Below, in pieces: positions 7,047-11,664 of a stretch of DNA of 11,664 nt (its first letter is position 1; the number at the start of each line of letters is the position of its first letter). Made by a program: the position numbers and the translations under genes. A model generated the notes under the pieces. The model had not been told where the DNA came from, ran no database searches, and was given only the letters and a program-made list of their open reading frames with translations. This stretch comes from an uncultured Planctomycetales bacterium (GTDB taxonomy: Bacteria > Planctomycetota > Planctomycetia > Pirellulales > Thermoguttaceae): contig CALARR010000247.1 of the NCBI GenBank assembly GCA_937889015.1, positions 1 through 11,664 on the forward strand, in the 5' to 3' direction.

Positions 7047-8875
7047 AGCCCGGCGTGCTCCCCAAACGACGAAACTCCGGCGGGGTGACCATCGCCCTGT
7101 TCCCCTTTCTGGCCGTGCTGGTCTGCGCCATGGGCGCGCTGATCGTGATCCTGGTGCTAATGACGCGCCAGGCGCGCTTGCAGGCCTGCGAAGTGGCGGC
7201 CAGCAAGGTGGCCCAGCAAGAGATCCAACTCCGCCAGGAGCAGGAGGGCATTCGCTGGCGGATCGAGCAACTGAAGAGCTCGCGCCAGGCCACCGAAGCC
7301 CAGTTGGCCGAACTGCGCCTGCAACTGGGGCACCTGGAGGATCATAGCCGCCGGCTCCGCCAGCGTTTGACCGAGTTGCAGGCCGCGCGCGACGATCTGC
7401 AACGCGGTGGCTCGTCGGCCACCCAACAGCGTGCCCAGGTGGAAGCCCAGATCGAGCGCGTCAAACAGGCCATCCTCGAAGCGGAGAAAGGACGCGCCGC
7501 GGCCGAGGCGACCGCCGCGCAGCGCAACCGCTCGTACGCCATTGTTCCCTTTGTGGGCGTGAACGGCACGCGCCGCCGGCCGATCTACATCGAATGCCTG
7601 CCCAACGCCGTGATCCTGCAACCGGAACGCATCCGGCTGACCGTCGCCGATTTTGAAGGGCCCTTGGGTCCCGGCAACCCGCTGGCCTCGGCGCTCCGCG
7701 CGGTGCGCGAGTACTGGGTGCTGCACGACGGATTCGATCCGGAGAAGTCCGGCGAGCCTTACCCCTTGTTGCTGGTGCGGCCCGAGGGCATTAAGGCCTA
7801 CTATGCGGCGCGCGAGGCGCTCAAGTCCTGGGGTTCCGATCAGGGCTACGAACTGGTAGGCGAGGACTGGAACATCAGTTATCCCACCGCGCCCGATCGC
7901 GAACTGGCCGAAGTCGTCGAGGAATCGCTGCGTTCGGCGCGCCAGCGGCAACAGGAACTGATCGCCGCCGCCCCGCGCGCCTACGGCAGCTCGTCGCGAC
8001 GGCGGTACCGCGCCGCGCCCGGCGGCGGAGTCATGCCCGACGGCGACCTGATCGAACCCGAAGAGCGCGGCTCCGGCAAGCGTTCCGGCACGGGAGAGGC
8101 GGGATTCGGCGCTTCGCCGAGCTCAGGCGGCGCGGTGGGCACGGGCGAGTATGCGCGCTTGGGCGCGTATCCTGACGCAGGCTCAACGGCCAATGCCGGT
8201 TCCGCGGCAGCCGGCGCCGATTCATCGCTGGCCGCCGGCGCGACGGCGGGAGCACCTTCCGCGACGTCTCCCGCTGCCGCCGCGAGCGGCACGGCCGAGG
8301 CGGGCCGTGCACACCAGCAGGACTGGGCCCTCTCGGGCACGCCGCGCGAGCAGGCCGAAATGCTCCCCGGCCAGGCGACTGCGCAAGCCGCGCCCAAGCC
8401 GGGGTTGTGGGAACCCGCACCGCCTCCCGCCCCGCCCGAGCGCGACAAGGACAAGAATAAAGACAAAGACCGCTTCCAGCCCGATCGTGGCCAGCCGGAA
8501 TTCGCGGCCACAGCGCCGGTGGGACGCAAGCTGGCCGACGCGCGCGGCGTGGACTGGGGCTTGCGCAACGCCGCGCGCGGCGCGGTGGCCATTACCCGAC
8601 CGATTCAGGTGGAATGCTACGCGGACCGCTTGGTGCTGGTGCCGGAACCCGGCGTGCGTGGCGGCAGGAATGTGCCCCTGGGCTCACGCACGGCCGACTC
8701 CATCGACGCTTTTGTGTCGGGCGTGTGGGAGTTCATGGACGGCTGGGGCATCGCCGGGCGCGGCATGTACTGGAAGCCGGTGTTGAAGGTCGCGGTGGCC
8801 CCCGACGCCGAACCGCGATTCCAGGACCTGCAGCGACTGCTGGAGGGCAGCGGCCTGGACATCGTGCGGAGGTAA
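7043..8875 (+). CDS. Single-pass ExbD/TolR/MotB-like protein lacking the membrane Asp, with a duplicated C-terminal domain
   Basis: Predicted second subunit of the channel complex, 610 aa; its ATG overlaps the previous stop by 4 nt. One membrane helix (about 14-40, PFLAVLVCAMGALIVIL) is followed by a coiled coil (about 45-160). Domain A (166-276) has RPIYIECLPNAVILQPE at 179-195. A Gly/Ala/Ser/Pro-rich linker (about 312-510) contains a charged Lys/Asp run at 468-476. Domain B (515-608) has RPIQVECYADRLVLVPE at 519-535. A and B are clearly duplicates, and both end in a strand-P(D/E)-helix-G-strand pattern like the periplasmic fold of ExbD/TolR. Aligned with the 334-aa partner, A24 stands where that protein has D19, so this helix cannot carry the ion itself. 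No OmpA-type peptidoglycan-binding motif is seen. Function unknown. Confidence 0.8.
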   Translation: MKPGVLPKRRNSGGVTIALFPFLAVLVCAMGALIVILVLMTRQARLQACEVAASKVAQQEIQLRQEQEGIRWRIEQLKSSRQATEAQLAELRLQLGHLEDHSRRLRQRLTELQAARDDLQRGGSSATQQRAQVEAQIERVKQAILEAEKGRAAAEATAAQRNRSYAIVPFVGVNGTRRRPIYIECLPNAVILQPERIRLTVADFEGPLGPGNPLASALRAVREYWVLHDGFDPEKSGEPYPLLLVRPEGIKAYYAAREALKSWGSDQGYELVGEDWNISYPTAPDRELAEVVEESLRSARQRQQELIAAAPRAYGSSSRRRYRAAPGGGVMPDGDLIEPEERGSGKRSGTGEAGFGASPSSGGAVGTGEYARLGAYPDAGSTANAGSAAAGADSSLAAGATAGAPSATSPAAAASGTAEAGRAHQQDWALSGTPREQAEMLPGQATAQAAPKPGLWEPAPPPAPPERDKDKNKDKDRFQPDRGQPEFAATAPVGRKLADARGVDWGLRNAARGAVAITRPIQVECYADRLVLVPEPGVRGGRNVPLGSRTADSIDAFVSGVWEFMDGWGIAGRGMYWKPVLKVAVAPDAEPRFQDLQRLLEGSGLDIVRR

Positions 8876-8886
8876 GAAGCGTCCCG

Positions 8887-8949
8887 CTAATCCCTAATCC
8901 CTAATCCCTAATCCCTAATCCCTAATCCCTAATCCCCAATCCCTAATCC
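8887..8949 (+). repeat. Telomere-like heptamer tandem array (CTAATCC x9)
   Basis: Nine head-to-tail 7-bp units fill the gap between the 610-aa and 334-aa genes. Eight are exact CTAATCC; the eighth (8936-8942) is CCAATCC. The array ends 14 nt before the next ATG, so that gene has no visible Shine-Dalgarno sequence. The same heptamer recurs in reverse orientation at 9984-10010, just past that gene. Confidence 0.97.
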
Positions 8950-8963
8950 CTGTTTCCTGCTCC

Positions 8964-9968
8964 ATGCCGCGTCCCTCTCGTGCTGAATCCACCGCGCCCG
9001 GCCAGGACTCGTTCCTGGACATCATGACCAACATGGTCGGGATCCTGATCATCCTGGTGATGATGGTGGCGGCGCGCGTGCGCAACGCGCCGGCCCAGGC
9101 GCCCGAGACGCCGCAAGCTCAGGAGCAACTGACGCAGGAGAAGCAGACCGAGCAATCGCTGACGGCCGACATCTATCGCCTGACGTCCGACATGCGGACG
9201 CTCGGCGCGCACCTGCAGCAGCGATTCGCGGAGCGCAACCGCCTGTCAACGACCGTGGCGGCTGCCGAGCAGGCCGTGCAGCAGGGGCGCCAGTCGCTCG
9301 ACACAGCGGCGCAGCAGGAATTCGATCTGCGGCAGAACCTGGCCGCGGCCCAGGCGCAACTGGAGGCGATCGAGCAGCAACGCCGCGACGCGCAGCAGCG
9401 CGTGGCCGCGCCAGAACAGATCGAGTGCTATCCCACCGCGCTGGGCAAGATCGTGGACGACGACGAGGCGCACTTCCAGATCCGCGCCGGCCGGATCACC
9501 TTCGTGCCGTTCGACGAGTTGATCAAGCGGTTCAAGTCTGACGCGGAGCAGAAGGTCTACAAGCTCCGCGACCAGAAGGAACTGACCGAGACGGTCGGCC
9601 CCCTGGGCGGCTTCCGCATGCGTTATACCATCCGCCGCTTCGACACGGCCGTCGACGAGCGCGTGCCGACCAGCCGCGGCGGTAGCTATGTGCGCCTGGT
9701 GCAGTGCGACCTGATCCCCGTGGCCGGCGACCTGGGCGAACCGGTCGACGCGGCCTTGGGCCCCAATTCCGAGTTCCGGCAGATCCTGGCCACGTTCCGG
9801 CCGGGCCGGACCACGGTCACCCTCTGGACCTATCCGGACAGCTTCGGCTCCTTCAACCGCGTGAAGAAGGAGTTGTACCAGATGGGCTTTGCCACGGCGG
9901 GCCGGCCGCTGCCGGAAGGGACCTTCATCGGCGGCTCGCCCGAGGGCAGCAAGTCGCACGCAGAGTGA
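8964..9968 (+). CDS. Single-pass ExbD/TolR/MotB-like protein with the conserved membrane Asp
   Basis: Predicted ion-carrying partner of the channel subunit, 334 aa. The N-terminal membrane helix (about 17-38) reads SFLDIMTNMVGILIIL, with Asp19 in the position of the proton-binding Asp of ExbD, TolR and MotB. A Gln/Ala-rich coiled coil (about 50-148) follows. The C-terminal domain (152-322) opens with IECYP (153-157), matching the IEC/VEC strand of both domains in the 610-aa protein, and closes with TVTLWTYPDSFGSFNRVKKE then GFATAGRP, an ExbD-like strand-helix-strand. There is no OmpA-type motif. The start is the only one possible, because the frame hits TAA inside the upstream heptamer array (8916) with no earlier start codon. 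No ribosome site is visible. It lies 88 bp after the 610-aa gene, on the same strand and flanked by inverted heptamers. Confidence 0.82.
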   Translation: MPRPSRAESTAPGQDSFLDIMTNMVGILIILVMMVAARVRNAPAQAPETPQAQEQLTQEKQTEQSLTADIYRLTSDMRTLGAHLQQRFAERNRLSTTVAAAEQAVQQGRQSLDTAAQQEFDLRQNLAAAQAQLEAIEQQRRDAQQRVAAPEQIECYPTALGKIVDDDEAHFQIRAGRITFVPFDELIKRFKSDAEQKVYKLRDQKELTETVGPLGGFRMRYTIRRFDTAVDERVPTSRGGSYVRLVQCDLIPVAGDLGEPVDAALGPNSEFRQILATFRPGRTTVTLWTYPDSFGSFNRVKKELYQMGFATAGRPLPEGTFIGGSPEGSKSHAE

Positions 9969-9983
9969 GGCGGGGGAAGAAAG

Positions 9984-10010
9984 GGATTGGGGATTAGGGA
10001 TTAGGGATTT
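9984..10010 (+). repeat. Heptamer array (GGATTAG), inverted relative to 8887-8949
   Basis: Units are GGATTGG (9984-9990), GGATTAG (9991-9997), GGATTAG (9998-10004) and a partial GGATTT (10005-10010). It is the reverse complement of the upstream CTAATCC array, and even the variant CCAATCC/GGATTGG occurs in both. It begins 15 nt after the stop of the 334-aa gene. Confidence 0.93.
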
Positions 10011-10440
10011 GGGGGGCGAGGGGCTTGCAACAACGCAACATGCAACGCCTCGCAGGGTGTCGCGTGGTGTTGCTTCGCCCGGTCCTTGCCGCAAGCTATT
10101 TCTTTCCAACACCTTCCGTCTAAGCAACACGCCGCCGCGTTTCTAGTACCGATGGATGGGTTGTTGCATCCGCCTTGGGGGCAGGGGGGATGGAGCCGGG
10201 CCGGTGGCAGATTATTGCCAGCCGGGAGTGACGCTGCCGGCCCTTTGCGATAAGGGCCGCACCGCGGTACGGGGCTGCGAGAAGACCGCAGTAACCACGA
10301 AGGACGAAGGGGGATGGGGTTGGGCGGCTTCACGCCTTCCATCGGCCAACGCCGCTGCTGGTGCAGTCTTCGTGGTCTTCGTGAACTTCGTGGTTGTCCT
10401 TGGTTCTGGTTGCGGACGGTGCGGCGAGAGGGGCCGGGTC
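10011..10440. other. Non-coding region rich in hairpins and short repeats
   Basis: No believable gene on either strand; the long frames here are repeat-derived. It contains TGGCA-6 nt-TGCCA at 10205-10220 and an 8-bp hairpin CGGCCCTT (10238-10245) / AAGGGCCG (10252-10259). A further block bounded by inverted AACCACGAAG (10293-10302) and CTTCGTGGTT (10386-10395) also lies here. The genes on the two sides converge, so both need terminators here, but no hairpin has a proper T tract. Confidence 0.5.
10293..10395. repeat. CACGAAG-type repeat block with inverted ends
   Basis: AACCACGAAG (10293-10302) and CTTCGTGGTT (10386-10395) form a perfect 10-bp inverted repeat about 83 nt apart. The right side is a short 9-bp tandem: CTTCGTGGT (10368-10376), CTTCGTGAA (10377-10385), CTTCGTGGT (10386-10394). 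From general knowledge, repeats of this kind are dispersed between genes in planctomycetes and related phyla. The block could be a small non-autonomous element or an extragenic palindrome; it has no coding content. Confidence 0.65.
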
Positions 10441-11664
10441 TTATTTCTTCGCACCGATGCACCACAGCGCCTCATGGGTGCGGAGGAAGAGCTTGCCGCC
10501 GGCCGGGACGACCGAGGAGTTGCTCCGCTCGCCCAGCGAGTTCACCGCCACCAGTTCGAACTGGGGACTGGCCTTAAAGACGAAGCAATCGCCTCCCTGC
10601 GTGATCGTGTAACAGTTGCCGCCAGCAAGCATCACGGACGACCAGTTCTGGCCGGTCTTTCCCGGGCCGCGGAGTCGCTGCTCCCACACGAGCTGGCCCG
10701 TGGCCAGCTCGAAACACTCCGCCACGCCGGGGTCGTTGTGGATGTAGAGGTGGCCCTGATGGACCACGCCCGAGCCGATCCGCTGTTTGGTGCGCGGATG
10801 ATGCCAGAGTCGGCGCGACTCGGTGACGTCGCCGCTGCCGCCGGTCTTCACCGCCAGTCCCATTCCGCCAAAGCCGCCCAGCGCCACCACCGTCTCGCCT
10901 TCGTAGACCGGCGACGTGTAAACCAGCGGGTTCAAGCCGGAGCAGGTCCAAAGCTCCCGGCCGGTCCGGGGATCGTAGGCGGCCAATCGCCGCGGCCAGC
11001 TCAGGAGCATCTGCGGTGGGCCGTCCGCGGGCATGAGCACGGGCGTGCTCCAGGAGCCGATGTAGGTAGCGCGCTCGCGGTCCTTGCTGCCGCGTACGTC
11101 GTCGTCGGCCGGCTTCCCGTAACCGCTGACTTCGTCGTGTTGCCAAACGGTTTTGCCGGTCTTCTTGTCCAGCGCCACGAGAAACGACCGGTCTCCCGGT
11201 CCGAAGTTCAGGAAACACAGATCGCCGTGAATCACCGGCGAGGAGCCGTAGCCCCAGATGTGCCGCTGCACGCCCAGATCGCGAGTCCACAGCCTGCGGC
11301 CGGTCAGGTCGTAGCAGTGCAGCCCGTCGGAGCCGAACCAGGCGATCACGCGTTGGCCATCGGTCACTGGCGAGGCGGAACAGTAGGGATTGGTCGAGTG
11401 CGTGGGGTCATCGGCATGCCGGGTGGGTACGCCGCGTTGCCAGAGGACCTTGCCATCGGCGCGGCCGAAACAGATCAGCGTGCGCTGCGTGCCGACCGCC
11501 TGCGTCAAGAACACCCGATCCTTCCAGACGATCGGAGTCGAATTGCCGCGTTCCGGCAGGGCCACGCGCCAGCGAACATTCTCCGTAGGGCTCCATCTCA
11601 CAGGCAGATCCGTCTCTTCCGAGACACCCGTGCCCAAGGGCCCGCGCCACGCCGGCCAGTCAGC
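10441..11664 (-). CDS. PQQ-like beta-propeller repeat protein (5' end beyond the window)
   Basis: 407 residues are visible and the frame is still open at the right edge. It begins ADWPAWRGPLGTGVSEETDL, the DWPxWRGPxxxGVS opening typical of the mature part of these proteins; a signal peptide probably lies just upstream. Repeated propeller blades are visible as strand pairs ending in (L/F)xxxDGKxLW-type turns: FGRADGKVLW, YDLTGRRLWTRDL, LDKKTGKTVW, YDPRTGRELW and FELATGQLVW. Such proteins fold as seven- or eight-bladed propellers, usually exported. They relate to BamB and to quinoprotein dehydrogenases, but I see no dehydrogenase catalytic set, so an enzymatic role is not supported. It converges on the channel cassette and is not part of it. 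The specific function is unknown. Confidence 0.9.
   Translation of the reverse strand, partial: ADWPAWRGPLGTGVSEETDLPVRWSPTENVRWRVALPERGNSTPIVWKDRVFLTQAVGTQRTLICFGRADGKVLWQRGVPTRHADDPTHSTNPYCSASPVTDGQRVIAWFGSDGLHCYDLTGRRLWTRDLGVQRHIWGYGSSPVIHGDLCFLNFGPGDRSFLVALDKKTGKTVWQHDEVSGYGKPADDDVRGSKDRERATYIGSWSTPVLMPADGPPQMLLSWPRRLAAYDPRTGRELWTCSGLNPLVYTSPVYEGETVVALGGFGGMGLAVKTGGSGDVTESRRLWHHPRTKQRIGSGVVHQGHLYIHNDPGVAECFELATGQLVWEQRLRGPGKTGQNWSSVMLAGGNCYTITQGGDCFVFKASPQFELVAVNSLGERSNSSVVPAGGKLFLRTHEALWCIGAKK

Noticed and set aside
8887..8949. Heptamer array as a real telomere or a CRISPR array
   Set aside because: It is short, internal, flanked by genes on both sides and has no spacers. Only the unit resembles a telomere repeat.
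5730..9968. Assigning the cassette to MotAB flagellar stators, Tol-Pal, TonB-ExbBD or Zorya
   Set aside because: There is no OmpA/peptidoglycan-binding domain, no TonB, TolA, TolB or Pal gene and no ZorC/D/E-type gene in the window; two B-type genes follow the channel gene.
10001..10465. A 154-codon - strand frame in the right intergenic region
   Set aside because: It is made of the short repeats and hairpins there (Arg/Pro-rich, no domain, no ribosome site).
10441..11637. Complete PQQ-like gene starting at a TTG codon at 11637
   Set aside because: The frame stays open to the window edge and the codons before the TTG spell DWPAWRGP, the usual opening of the mature protein, so the gene is truncated by the window.

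Overview
This is a GC-rich bacterial chromosome segment, most likely from a planctomycete (Pirellulales-like). That placement is an inference from three things: the DWPxWRGP-type PQQ/beta-propeller protein at the right end, the enlarged Pst permease subunits, and the scattered heptamer and CACGAAG-type short repeats. No 16S or other phylogenetic marker is present to confirm it.

Layout. Bases 1-56 are the 3' part of a tRNA-Leu(CAA) on the + strand, followed by a strong intrinsic terminator (70-105). Bases 106-566 hold no convincing gene, only a pair of 8-bp direct repeats and a possible decayed ORF. From 567 to 5040, on the - strand, lies a complete high-affinity phosphate importer operon in the order pstS-pstC-pstA-pstB. 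PstS captures phosphate in the periplasm, PstC and PstA form the membrane channel and PstB is the ATPase. pstC, pstA and pstB are tightly packed (1-nt gap, then a 4-nt ATGA overlap), while pstS is separated from pstC by 148 bp containing a hairpin. No phoU follows pstB. PstA carries a large extracytoplasmic insertion, PstC an extra hydrophobic hairpin and PstB an N-terminal extension.

Bases 5041-5729 are a long divergent intergenic region with a 17-bp hairpin that acts as an intrinsic terminator for - strand transcription. It insulates the pst promoter and hints at an unseen - strand transcript.

From 5730 to 9968 (+ strand) is a three-gene cassette that looks like an energised membrane machine: a MotA/TolQ/ExbB-family channel subunit with a long helical cytoplasmic tail (438 aa), then two different single-pass ExbD/TolR/MotB-like partners (610 and 334 aa). 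The two partners align without gaps across the membrane helix, but only the 334-aa protein has the ion-carrying Asp (D19). The 610-aa protein has Ala (A24) at that position and carries two copies of the periplasmic domain. This suggests an asymmetric heterodimeric stator or B subunit, and it is the most interesting item in the window. The third gene is bracketed by telomere-like heptamer arrays in opposite orientation (CTAATCC before it, GGATTAG after it).

Bases 9969-10440 are non-coding and rich in small repeats and hairpins. At the right end, the - strand carries a PQQ-like beta-propeller repeat protein whose N-terminus lies beyond the window.
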